From an uncultured Paracoccaceae bacterium (GTDB lineage Bacteria > Pseudomonadota > Alphaproteobacteria > Rhodobacterales > Rhodobacteraceae), in the NCBI GenBank assembly GCA_947495295.1, contig CANLYJ010000011.1, positions 1 to 51,440 of the forward strand: a DNA stretch of 51,440 nt, given 5' to 3'. A program made the translations under genes and the position numbers. Below, one piece after another: positions 44,245-51,440 of this stretch (within the stretch, counting starts at the first letter, position 1; each line of letters opens with the position of its first letter). The notes beneath the pieces are model-generated. The model ran no database searches, had not been told where the DNA came from, and was given only the letters and a program-made list of their open reading frames with translations.

Positions 44245-45196
44245 AAGGCGCGCCTCCCGCACGTGGCGGGATCGCCTTACCCACAAATCCGGCCAGAATA
44301 ACAACGGTCAGGATGTAGGGCAGCACATCCAGCAACTGACCGTTCACCCGGAAATTCAGCACGTTTTCAATGACATCAGGGCGCAAGGACATCGCCTGCA
44401 GGAACCCAAACAGCAGGCAGGCATAAAGCGCATACCATGGCCGCCATTTGGCGAAAATCAGAGCAGCCAATGCGATAAAGCCGCGACCGGCGCTCATATC
44501 CTTGACGAAACCGGCTTGCAGGGCGGTCGCCAGATACGCACCAGCAATGCCACATAGCACACCGCAAATCGCGACAGCGGCATAGCGCAGGGTGATAACG
44601 GACACGCCCGCCGTATCGACAGCTGCCGGGTTTTCACCAACCGCGCGCAGGCGCAGCCCAAACCGGGTGCGGTACAGCACCCACCATGTCAGCGGCACCA
44701 TCAGCACAGCGACATAAACCAGCGGGGTATGGCCGGAAATCAGTTCATAATAGATCGGGCCAATCACGGGAACATCGCGCAAAGCCTCGGCAAAAGGCAA
44801 GGTGATCGGTTCAAACCGGCCCCCATCGGTCAATTGTGGTGTCCGTCCGCCCTGACGGAACCAGCTTTGCGCGACCACAACCGTCAAACCAGCCGCCAGA
44901 AAGTTGATGGCGACACCCGATATCAATTGGTTGCCGCGAAAGGTGATCGAGGCAAGCCCATGGATCACAGACAGGGAAATCGACGCCCCGATCCCGGCCA
45001 GCAGGCCAACCCAGACATTGCCTGTGACGGCGGCAATGGCCGCCGACAGAAAGGCGGCTGCCAACATCTTCCCTTCCAGCCCGATATCAAAGATACCGGC
45101 CCGCTCTGAATAAAGGCCGGCCAGACAGGCCAGCAAAAGCGGGGTTGCCAGACGCATCGTGGCGTCCAGCATTTGCAGAAGGGTGGCAAAGTCCAT
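44228..45196 (-). CDS. ABC transporter permease (nucleoside/BMP type)
   Basis: This 322-residue polytopic protein begins MDFATLLQMLDATMRLATPLLLACLAGLYSERAG. It has the BPD_transp_2 pattern, including GLEGKMLAAAF near 41-51 and TRFGLRLRAVGENPAAVDTAGV near 190. Such permeases work with a BMP-type lipoprotein or periplasmic binding protein and a double ABC ATPase for nucleoside uptake. Together with the permease upstream it would form the membrane heterodimer. Confidence 0.93.
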   Translation of the reverse strand: MDFATLLQMLDATMRLATPLLLACLAGLYSERAGIFDIGLEGKMLAAAFLSAAIAAVTGNVWVGLLAGIGASISLSVIHGLASITFRGNQLISGVAINFLAAGLTVVVAQSWFRQGGRTPQLTDGGRFEPITLPFAEALRDVPVIGPIYYELISGHTPLVYVAVLMVPLTWWVLYRTRFGLRLRAVGENPAAVDTAGVSVITLRYAAVAICGVLCGIAGAYLATALQAGFVKDMSAGRGFIALAALIFAKWRPWYALYACLLFGFLQAMSLRPDVIENVLNFRVNGQLLDVLPYILTVVILAGFVGKAIPPRAGGAPYVKER

Positions 45197-45198
45197 CT

Positions 45199-45621
45199 TT
45201 AGGCTACTTTCTCCATCAGGAAGGGGAAGAGCGCGAAAAAGCGATCTGCCACTTCGGGGTGTGTGCGCAGCGCGCCTTCGGCTTCGGCCTGGGTCATATC
45301 CACGGCCTGTGTTTTGTCCCGGCGCAGGAAATACTGCAGCCCCAACATCGCATCGAACCGCTCATCGGTGATGAACGGGTCATGGGGAATACGGCGCATC
45401 ACCGCCTCATTGGGGCGAAAGACGCTTGCCGGTTTTTGAAGGGCCAGCAGCGCGTCGAGATGCGGGGGCACGTCGCCGCCGGGGGATTGCGCGATTACAT
45501 GCCGGATCCATTGGTGGAATTCCTGCATCGTGATCATGCCAAGTGCCAGACAGCTGAGCACAAAGCCCAGATCGGCACCGGTGTCATCCTCGACACCGAT
45601 TTTGAATGGTCCTGCCATCAT
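45199..45621 (-). CDS. Hypothetical soluble protein inside the nucleoside transporter operon
   Basis: The 140-residue protein has no signal or membrane segment. It reads LGFVLSCLALGMITMQEFHQWIRHVIAQS near 18-46 and RIPHDPFITDERFDAMLGLQYFLRRDKTQAVDM near 77-110, mostly helical. I do not recognise a family. It overlaps the upstream permease gene by 4 bp and ends 2 bp before the next, so it is firmly in the operon between two permease genes. A regulatory or assembly role is possible but unproven. Confidence 0.72.
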   Translation of the reverse strand: MMAGPFKIGVEDDTGADLGFVLSCLALGMITMQEFHQWIRHVIAQSPGGDVPPHLDALLALQKPASVFRPNEAVMRRIPHDPFITDERFDAMLGLQYFLRRDKTQAVDMTQAEAEGALRTHPEVADRFFALFPFLMEKVA

Positions 45622-46712
45622 TGTTTTGCTCTCCTCAGTGATAGGAATAGCCGCTCAAGCGGCATGCGCACCATGTTATCCAGTGCGCCCGTGAACAGGA
45701 TCACCAATGCCTGTATTACGATGATCAATTCACGGGGGATCGACGTCCATAGGGCGAGTTCTGCGCCGCCTTGATATAGAAAGCCGAAAAGAAGGGCCGC
45801 CAGAAACACCCCAAAGGGATGGCTGCGCCCCATCAGTGCGACGGCGATGCCGATAAAGCCCGCCCCCTCCACTGCGTTCAGGACCAGCCGTTCGGCCTCG
45901 CCCTGGACGTTGTTGATGGCCATCATGCCGGCAAGTGCGCCTGAGATAAGCATGGCAACCATAATGATCTTGGTCGGGCTGATGCCCGCATATTTGGCGG
46001 CCGATTCCGAATGGCCAAATGCGCGGATTTCATAGCCCAGCCGGGTCCGCCAGATCAGCGCCCACAGGGCGACACAGGCGGCCACGGCCACGAAAAAAGT
46101 AATGTTGGCCGGGGCACCCCGGAACAAGGTGCTTTCGCCAAAGCTGAACATGTCCTGAAAGGATGGCAGATGGGTGGCCTCGGGAAACTTGGCCGATGCC
46201 GGTTCCATTGATCCGGGCACTTTCAGCGCGCCGATCAGGAAATAGTTCAGCAATGCAGCGGCGATAAAGTTGAACATGATCGTCGTGATCACGATGTGGC
46301 TGCCGCGCTTGGCCTGCAAAAAGGCCGGGATTGCGGCCCATGCAGCCCCAAAAATCGCGGCGCCAATCGCCGCGCCCAGCAAGGCCAGCGTCCAATGCGG
46401 CCATGGGATGTAAAGGCAGATGATCGCGACACCAAGCCCGCCCAAAAGAGCCTGACCTTCACCGCCGATATTGAACATGCGGGCATGAAAGGCGATGGCC
46501 ACGGCCAGCCCGGTAAAGATGAAGTTGGTCGCGTAATAAAGCGTGTAGCCCCAGCCATAGGTGGACCCCAACGCGCCCTGAACCATCAGTTTGAGCGCCT
46601 CCCACGGGTTTTCCCCGATGGCGAGGATGACCAATGCGGACAGGATGGCTGCCAGCAGGATTGAAATCAGGGGGATCAGGACAACATCGGCCCATTTTGG
46701 CATCACGTCCAT
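45618..46712 (-). CDS. ABC transporter permease (nucleoside/BMP type)
   Basis: The 364-residue polytopic protein has MFNIGGEGQALLGGLGVAI near 78-96, KRGSHIVITTIMFNFIAAALLNYF near 137-160 and TRLGYEIRAFGHSESAAKYAGI near 227-248. This is the BPD_transp_2 pattern of the larger nucleoside permease. I chose the ATG at 46712 (MDVMPKWADV), 4 bp after the ATPase stop. It pairs with the second permease downstream. Confidence 0.93.
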   Translation of the reverse strand: MDVMPKWADVVLIPLISILLAAILSALVILAIGENPWEALKLMVQGALGSTYGWGYTLYYATNFIFTGLAVAIAFHARMFNIGGEGQALLGGLGVAIICLYIPWPHWTLALLGAAIGAAIFGAAWAAIPAFLQAKRGSHIVITTIMFNFIAAALLNYFLIGALKVPGSMEPASAKFPEATHLPSFQDMFSFGESTLFRGAPANITFFVAVAACVALWALIWRTRLGYEIRAFGHSESAAKYAGISPTKIIMVAMLISGALAGMMAINNVQGEAERLVLNAVEGAGFIGIAVALMGRSHPFGVFLAALLFGFLYQGGAELALWTSIPRELIIVIQALVILFTGALDNMVRMPLERLFLSLRRAKQ

Positions 46713-46716
46713 GGCC

Positions 46717-48321
46717 TCAAACCTCCTTGCTGGCGTCACCGCCAGCATGGGCCAGATTGGCCTCGACCGCTTCATGCAGCGATCCTTGCGGCTCGGTCGT
46801 CATCCCCGCCATCAGCAGACCAAGCTCTTTTTCGTCCGTTTCTTGAGGCATCCGCTCGCCCATCATTTTTCCGTCAAACATAACGGCGATCCGGTCAGAG
46901 AGCGACAAAATTTCCTCTAACTCCACAGAAACCAACAAAATTGCCTTGCCCTGATCCCTTAGTGCAACAATCTGCTGGTGGATGAATTCGATGGCACCAA
47001 TGTCCACACCGCGTGTGGGCTGGCCGATCAAGAGCAGGTCTGGATTGCGCTCGATCTCGCGGGCGAGCACGATTTTCTGCTGATTGCCGCCGGAAAAATT
47101 CTTGGCGGCGAGCTTGGGATCGGGCGGGCGCACGTCGAACCGCGCCATTTTTTCCTCGGTATCCTTGCGGATTGCCGCGTTGTCCATGAACAGGCTGGAT
47201 CGCTGGTATTCTTCGGCGTGGTGATAGCCAAACGCCGTGTTTTCCCACGCCATGTAGTCCATGATCAGCCCTTCGCGCTGCCGATCCTCGGGCACATGGG
47301 CGATGCTGCGCAAACGGCGGCTTTGGCCATCGGATTTGGCGCCCGTCAGGTCAATTTCTTCGCCATTGACCTTGATCGACCCGGTGGCACGTTCATAACC
47401 GCCCAAGACTTCCAGCAATTCGGACTGGCCGTTCCCGGCCACACCAGCAATCCCCAGAATTTCGCCCGCATGCACATCAAAACTAACGCCTTTGAGGCGA
47501 TGCACGCCTTTGTCATCGGTCACGTTCAGGTCGCGGACTTCCAGGATGGTGCGGCCAATCTGGGGGGGCGCTTTATCCACGCGCAACAGGACCTTGCGAC
47601 CGACCATCCGTTCGGCCAGGTCGGCGGGGTTGGTATCAGATGTTTTGACGGTCGATGTCATCTCACCGCGGCGCATCACGCTGACGGTGTCGGTAATTTC
47701 CATGATCTCGCGCAGTTTATGCGTGATCAGGATGATCGTCTTGCCCTCACGTTTGAGGTTTTCCAGAATGCGGAACAGGTGATCCGCCTCTGCCGGCGTC
47801 AGCACCCCGGTTGGTTCATCGAGGATCAGGATATCTGCCTTGCGATATAGGGCCTTGAGGATCTCGACACGCTGCTGCATGCCGACGCCGACCTCTTCGA
47901 TCAGGGCGTCGGGGTCGACGTTTAATTCGTATTCTTCGGCCAGTGATTTCAGCTCGCGCCGCGCGCGGGCAAGCGATGGGCGCAAGAGGCCACTATCCTC
48001 GGCCCCCAGAATGACATTTTCCAGAACAGTGAAGTTTTCAACCAGCTTGAAATGCTGGAAAACCATGCCGATCCCGGCGGCGATGGCGGCCTGACTATCG
48101 GGGATGGCAGTTTTTTGACCGGCAATGAAAATCTCGCCCGCGTCAGCCTTGTAAAACCCGTACAGGATCGACATCAGCGTCGATTTCCCCGCCCCGTTTT
48201 CACCAATGATCCCATGGATCGTGCCGGGCATCACGCGGATCGAAATATCCTTGTTGGCCTGTACCGGGCCGAACGCTTTGGAGATGCCTTTCAGCTCAAT
48301 GGCGGGGGCTTGGTCAGTCAT
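46717..48321 (-). CDS. ABC transporter ATP-binding protein with two ATPase domains
   Basis: The 534-residue protein has two fused ABC domains. The first has Walker A GENGAGKST near 41-49, QQRVEILKAL in place of the classical signature, and ILILDEPTGVLTP. The second has the degenerate Walker A GVAGNGQSE near 296, the signature SGGNQQKIVLARE near 416 and LLLIGQPTRGVD. This degenerate second site is typical of sugar and nucleoside ATPases. I chose the ATG at 48321; the longer open frame is only leader sequence. A hairpin separates it from the binding-protein gene. Confidence 0.95.
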   Translation of the reverse strand: MTDQAPAIELKGISKAFGPVQANKDISIRVMPGTIHGIIGENGAGKSTLMSILYGFYKADAGEIFIAGQKTAIPDSQAAIAAGIGMVFQHFKLVENFTVLENVILGAEDSGLLRPSLARARRELKSLAEEYELNVDPDALIEEVGVGMQQRVEILKALYRKADILILDEPTGVLTPAEADHLFRILENLKREGKTIILITHKLREIMEITDTVSVMRRGEMTSTVKTSDTNPADLAERMVGRKVLLRVDKAPPQIGRTILEVRDLNVTDDKGVHRLKGVSFDVHAGEILGIAGVAGNGQSELLEVLGGYERATGSIKVNGEEIDLTGAKSDGQSRRLRSIAHVPEDRQREGLIMDYMAWENTAFGYHHAEEYQRSSLFMDNAAIRKDTEEKMARFDVRPPDPKLAAKNFSGGNQQKIVLAREIERNPDLLLIGQPTRGVDIGAIEFIHQQIVALRDQGKAILLVSVELEEILSLSDRIAVMFDGKMMGERMPQETDEKELGLLMAGMTTEPQGSLHEAVEANLAHAGGDASKEV

Positions 48322-48342
48322 CGGGGCACCTGTTGTTCTTAC

Positions 48343-48376
48343 GCAAAAGGCCGCGCGGATAAATCTGCGCGGCCTT
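48343..48376 (-). terminator. Attenuator-like hairpin between binding-protein and ATPase genes
   Basis: AAGGCCGCGC-N10-GCGCGGCCTT is a perfect 10-bp stem followed on the minus strand by TTTTGCG. It lies after the binding-protein gene and before the ATPase gene of the same operon. It would end most transcripts and let part of them continue, giving more binding protein than membrane components. Confidence 0.75.
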
Positions 48377-48403
48377 GTTTTTGTATTGGCCTTCGTCGTT
48401 CTT

Positions 48404-49399
48404 TTAGAATTCGAGGACGGGGCAGCTTTCGTCGCTGGAATAGTCATGCACGACAAGGTTGCCGGCAGAGATTTCAGCGGCCGCTGCGTCGACGGCGGCT
48501 TTCATGTCGTCAGAAACAAGCTCTGCGTTGAACTCGTCCAGCGCATAACCGACGCCTTCATTGGCGACACCCATGACGTTGAAACCTGTTTCAAGGTCGG
48601 CACCTTGTGTCAGCGCCTCGTAAACCGCGTTATCGACGCGCTTCATCATTGATGTTAGCACTTCACCGGGGTGCAGGTAGTTTTGGTTGGCATCCACACC
48701 GATTGACAGGATGTCCTCATCCGCGGCTGTTTGCAGCACACCGACGCCGGTGCCACCAGCGGCGGCAAACACAACGTCAGAACCCTGGCTAATCTGGGCC
48801 AATGTCAATTCGGACCCCTTCACCGGGTCGTTCCAGGCCGCAGGTGTCGTGCCTGTCATATTGGCAATCACGGTGGCATCAGCATTCACCGCCTTGGCGC
48901 CCTGAGCGTAGCCACAGGCAAATTTACGGATCAGCGGGATATCCATGCCGCCGACAAAGGACACTGTGCCGGTCTCGGACGCCATCGCGGCCATCATGCC
49001 GACAAGGTAGGACCCTTCATGTTCGTTGAATACCACCGAACGCACATTTGGCGCATCAACAACCATGTCGATGATCGCGAATTTTGTATCAGGATAGTCA
49101 GCCGCAACTTCGCCCAGCGGTGTCGCCCAGGAAAAACCAGCCATCACAATGGGGTTGGCACCGGATTCGGCGAAACGGCGGATCGCCTGTTCACGCTGCG
49201 CGTCGGATTGGATTTCAACCTCGGCATATTTGCCACCGGTTTCCTGTGCCCAACGCTCTGCCCCGTTATAGGCGCTTTCGTTGAAGGATTTGTCGAACTT
49301 GCCGCCAAGATCGAACAGGATCGCGGGGTCGGCAGCCGCTGCACCTGCCGTCAGGGCCAGTGCGGCAGAAGCGCCGAGGAATTTTTGCATAAGGGTCAT
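48404..49399 (-). CDS. BMP family ABC transporter substrate-binding protein (nucleosides)
   Basis: The 331-residue protein has a signal peptide (MTLMQKFLGASAALALTAGAAAA, cleavage near 23). The BMP/PnrA-like fold follows: ILFDLGGKFDKSFNESAYNGAERW near 27-50, FAIIDMVVDAPNVRSVVFNEHEGSYLVGMMAA near 107-138 and FVGGMDIPLIRKFACGYAQGA near 149-169. Related proteins bind purine nucleosides. The neighbouring PNP supports this. GGGAGA precedes the ATG at 49399. First gene of the operon. Confidence 0.93.
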   Translation of the reverse strand: MTLMQKFLGASAALALTAGAAAADPAILFDLGGKFDKSFNESAYNGAERWAQETGGKYAEVEIQSDAQREQAIRRFAESGANPIVMAGFSWATPLGEVAADYPDTKFAIIDMVVDAPNVRSVVFNEHEGSYLVGMMAAMASETGTVSFVGGMDIPLIRKFACGYAQGAKAVNADATVIANMTGTTPAAWNDPVKGSELTLAQISQGSDVVFAAAGGTGVGVLQTAADEDILSIGVDANQNYLHPGEVLTSMMKRVDNAVYEALTQGADLETGFNVMGVANEGVGYALDEFNAELVSDDMKAAVDAAAAEISAGNLVVHDYSSDESCPVLEF

Positions 49400-49569
49400 G
49401 TATCGTCTCCCAGGTCGTTGAACAGTGGGTGACCGCGAACAATGCCAGCCACCCTTTTGAATAAAACCGAGCCGGTCGTTGCCGGTTCATCACAAGATAA
49501 GGCCCTTCCCAGCAGCGAAGATCAACCGGTTTTTAACATTTCCGGCCTGAACATGCCGGTAGATGCCAC

Positions 49570-50001
49570 TTATTTGGGTGACTGACCTTGGGTCAGTTCT
49601 TTGCGCAGGACCAGTGCGGCAACGGGCGCTGTGGGTTTGGACGCATAATATCCCGGTCTGCGCCCGACCTGCCTGTAGCCCGATTGGGCATAGAGCGTCC
49701 GGGCGGGTTCGTTGTCTTCGGCCACTTCCAGAAACATCTGCAACGCGCCCTGCTGAATGGCGACAGATTCGGCGCGGGCGAGTGCCTCTGCGGCATGGCC
49801 TTGTCTGCGGTGGGCGGGATCTGTGGCCAATGTCAGCAGTTCTGCCTCATCCAGCGTGACCCGGATCAGGGCAAAGGCGCAGTTGCCCGCACATAGGATG
49901 ACGCCGTTTTGGTCCAGAAGCTGCGCAAATTCTGTGGCTGACCATCCCCGGCCAGTCTTGAATGCCGCCCCGTGCAACCACTCCAACTCATCTGCTGTCA
50001 C
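49570..50001 (-). CDS. rimI: Ribosomal-protein-alanine N-acetyltransferase (RimI-like GNAT)
   Basis: The 143-residue GNAT protein has acetyl-CoA-binding TLATDPAHRRQGHAAEALARAE near 66-87 and FLEVAEDNEPARTLYAQSGYRQVGRRPGYY near 98-127. These are typical of RimI, which acetylates the N-terminus of ribosomal protein S18. I chose a GTG at 50001 that overlaps the tsaB stop (GTGA); the longer frame runs into tsaB. The tsaB-rimI pairing is common in bacteria. Confidence 0.87.
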   Translation of the reverse strand: MTADELEWLHGAAFKTGRGWSATEFAQLLDQNGVILCAGNCAFALIRVTLDEAELLTLATDPAHRRQGHAAEALARAESVAIQQGALQMFLEVAEDNEPARTLYAQSGYRQVGRRPGYYASKPTAPVAALVLRKELTQGQSPK

Positions 50002-50669
50002 GACAGCAGCACCGGGGCAGGGTCGCGCGGCGGTGCCGCATCCGCGCTGCGGATATAAAGCGGCGCAGGGCGGCCGTGATCCGTGCCGATACGGGCGGCA
50101 GCAAGCCGCGCAATGGCTTCGATGGTGGGGCAAGTGGGTTGGACTACTGGATCGCCGGTCAGCGCGGCAACCTCAGCCGCAATCGGACCGACGATCCGAG
50201 GGGCAAGGCCGTCATACCCACGCGGAAACGACTCTTTCGACATTTCAACCAAAGCCGGCGGCGGCAGATCAAGATTGCGGGCAAATACCTGCATGTAAGC
50301 GCGACCTCGGCGGGCATCGAGGCAGGACACGATCGAGCGACCATACTCAACCAATCCGAATGCCTGCGCTTCGAGGGTCGAGACGCCAATCGCGGGTTTC
50401 CCCAGCCCCAATGCCAACCCCCGCGCCGCACTGACCGAAATCCGGATTCCGGTGAAATTGCCCGGGCCAACGCCCACGCCAATCGCATCCAGATCACGCC
50501 AGCCGATCCCTTCGGTGGCAAGCATTTCTTCCAGCATTGGCATCATATGTTCGGCTTGGCCTTTGGCCATTTCATCGACGCGGGTGACAACTCGGTCGCC
50601 CAACAGCAAAGCGGCGGCGCAATGCGCCGCCGATGTATCAAAGGCAATCAGTTTGGGTTCAGGCGGCAA
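49998..50669 (-). CDS. tsaB: tRNA threonylcarbamoyladenosine biosynthesis protein TsaB
   Basis: The 223-residue ASKHA-fold protein has IAFDTSAAHCAAALL near 8-22, AEHMMPMLEEML near 39-50 and the landmark IGVGVGPGNFTGIRISVSAARGLALGLGKP near 63-92. It is the partner of TsaD in making the t6A modification of ANN-reading tRNAs. The start is a TTG at 50669, inside the end of nfuA (11-bp overlap). Confidence 0.93.
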   Translation of the reverse strand: MPPEPKLIAFDTSAAHCAAALLLGDRVVTRVDEMAKGQAEHMMPMLEEMLATEGIGWRDLDAIGVGVGPGNFTGIRISVSAARGLALGLGKPAIGVSTLEAQAFGLVEYGRSIVSCLDARRGRAYMQVFARNLDLPPPALVEMSKESFPRGYDGLAPRIVGPIAAEVAALTGDPVVQPTCPTIEAIARLAAARIGTDHGRPAPLYIRSADAAPPRDPAPVLLS

Positions 50670-51222
50670 CGGGCCGAACCTCGACCACCTCGGGGATGTA
50701 GTGGCGCAGCAGGTTTTCGATGCCCATTTTCAACGTGAGTGTTGATGACGGGCAGCCCGCGCAGGCGCCTTGCATATGCAGATAGACGATGCCCCGGTCG
50801 AAACCGTGGAATGTGATATCGCCACCATCCTGCGCCACTGCAGGGCGCACGCGCGTATCCAGCAATTCCTTGATCTGGTTGACGATTTCGCCATCTTCGC
50901 CGCTATGTTCGGCGTGGCCGCTGGCGGGGGTGTGATCCTCTGCCATGACCGGTTGGCCGGACTGGTAATGCTCCATGATCGCGCCCAGAATGCCGGGTTT
51001 GATGTGGTCCCATTCGACCTGATCGGCCTTGGTCACGGTCACAAAATCAATCCCAAAGAACACACCGGTCACATCACCGGATGCAAAGATTCGCTGAGCA
51101 AGCGGCGATTTTTCAGCCGCCTCTGCTGTCGGAAAATCGGCGGTGCCGACCTCCAGCACATTCTGGCCGGGCAGAAATTTCAGCGTTGCCGGATTTGGGG
51201 TCGATTCAGTCTGGATGAACAT
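50659..51222 (-). CDS. nfuA: NfuA/NifU-type iron-sulfur carrier protein
   Basis: This 187-residue protein has the Nfu N-terminal domain (MFIQTESTPNPATLKFLPG, to about 90). The NifU-like C-terminal domain has the cluster-binding CAGC pair (Cys154 and Cys157) in HMQGACAGCPSSTLTLK. It delivers Fe-S clusters to target enzymes, which could include the Fe-S proteins of respiration. It is the first gene of an nfuA-tsaB-rimI unit. Confidence 0.95.
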   Translation of the reverse strand: MFIQTESTPNPATLKFLPGQNVLEVGTADFPTAEAAEKSPLAQRIFASGDVTGVFFGIDFVTVTKADQVEWDHIKPGILGAIMEHYQSGQPVMAEDHTPASGHAEHSGEDGEIVNQIKELLDTRVRPAVAQDGGDITFHGFDRGIVYLHMQGACAGCPSSTLTLKMGIENLLRHYIPEVVEVRPVAA

Positions 51223-51301
51223 GGGGCCAACCTTTTTTGTCAGGCTTTACATATGCGCTTGGTGCGACGCCAAGTCAAGGTTTGGAATGGTTCTAAACTA
51301 C

Positions 51302-51330
51302 AAAAGAGCCGGTGCAATGTTGGCACCGGC
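51302..51330 (-). terminator. Rho-independent terminator of the gene entering from the right edge
   Basis: On the minus strand GCCGGTGC-N7-GCACCGGC is followed by TCTTTTG, about 30 bp after the stop at 51362. It separates that gene from nfuA. Confidence 0.8.
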
Positions 51331-51361
51331 CCTTTGTGGGGAGGGGAGGGGGAGTGGTGGT

Positions 51362-51440
51362 TTAGTTCACGTCGAACTGCTTGGATGCCACAACCTGACC
51401 GTCAACTTTGACCAGCGCGATTACGTCGCGGTTCTGGGGC
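51362..51440 (-). CDS. C-terminal end of an unidentified gene (cut by the window edge)
   Basis: The last 25 or so codons of a minus-strand gene are visible, ending RDVIALVKVDGQVVASKQFD-VN and a TAA. Alternating hydrophobic residues suggest a C-terminal beta strand pair. Not enough is present for a family call. Confidence 0.6.
   Translation of the reverse strand, partial: PQNRDVIALVKVDGQVVASKQFDVN

Overview
The window looks like chromosomal DNA of an alphaproteobacterium of the order Rhodobacterales (Roseobacter group or a close relative). The basis is the protein families and their order. A complete 2-oxoglutarate-dehydrogenase/succinyl-CoA-ligase operon, mdh, the succinate dehydrogenase operon and the ethylmalonyl-CoA pathway genes (ccr, ecm, mch, a malyl-CoA thioesterase/lyase homologue) lie together, as I remember for Rhodobacter sphaeroides. 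A LuxR/LuxI pair and CtrA-type sites fit the same group.

Layout. (1) 1-3366 is accessory-looking: a putative glycolipid-binding protein, a RES-domain toxin homologue cut at its N-terminus, and an IS1182-like transposase that is frameshifted and lacks its 3' end, all next to the 3' end of a tRNA-Ala(GGC). (2) 3443-10935 holds housekeeping and membrane genes: an FYDLN-acid protein, a YgjP-like metallopeptidase, a GntR/FCD regulator, a TerB-like membrane protein, a fatty-acid-hydroxylase-type membrane enzyme, lpdA, a MAPEG protein and an L,D-transpeptidase. (3) 10943-20566 is the central-carbon block on the minus strand: sucC-(hypothetical)-sucD-(DUF805)-sucA-sucB with lpdA further downstream, then a glycosyltransferase and mdh. 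(4) 20665-24972 carries a TauE permease, an mcl2-like gene, nnrU-like, DUF1737, mch and a secreted protein. (5) 25078-30221 has an orphan gene of toxin-like appearance and then sdhC-sdhD-sdhA-(two lipoproteins)-sdhB. (6) 30308-32443 has an aldo/keto reductase, hexameric-type PNP and an H-NS/HvrA-like protein. (7) 32550-37465 has ecm diverging from an acyltransferase gene that is followed by ccr. (8) 37662-39362 is a quorum-sensing locus. (9) 39403-43302 has a RecD-like helicase, an SDR, TIGR02186 and a second TauE permease. (10) 43438-49399 is a purine-nucleoside uptake and salvage operon (BMP binding protein, ABC ATPase, two permeases, PNP). (11) 49570-51440 has rimI, tsaB, nfuA and the end of an unidentified gene.

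How the parts fit. Ccr, Ecm, Mch and the malyl-CoA enzyme convert crotonyl-CoA by way of ethylmalonyl-CoA, methylsuccinyl-CoA and mesaconyl-CoA towards glyoxylate and TCA intermediates. SucAB/Lpd, SucCD, Sdh and Mdh then process those products. The most interesting signal is a palindrome, TGTGATCACA, present as a tandem pair spaced exactly 21 bp both upstream of sucC and upstream of sdhC, with a one-mismatch single copy before ccr. This suggests one regulator coordinating the TCA and ethylmalonyl-CoA genes. A second signal is a full CtrA-type box (TTAA-N7-TTAA) before the luxR leader gene and another before luxI, linking quorum sensing to the CtrA circuit. All functions are inferred from reading the sequence; no database search was run.
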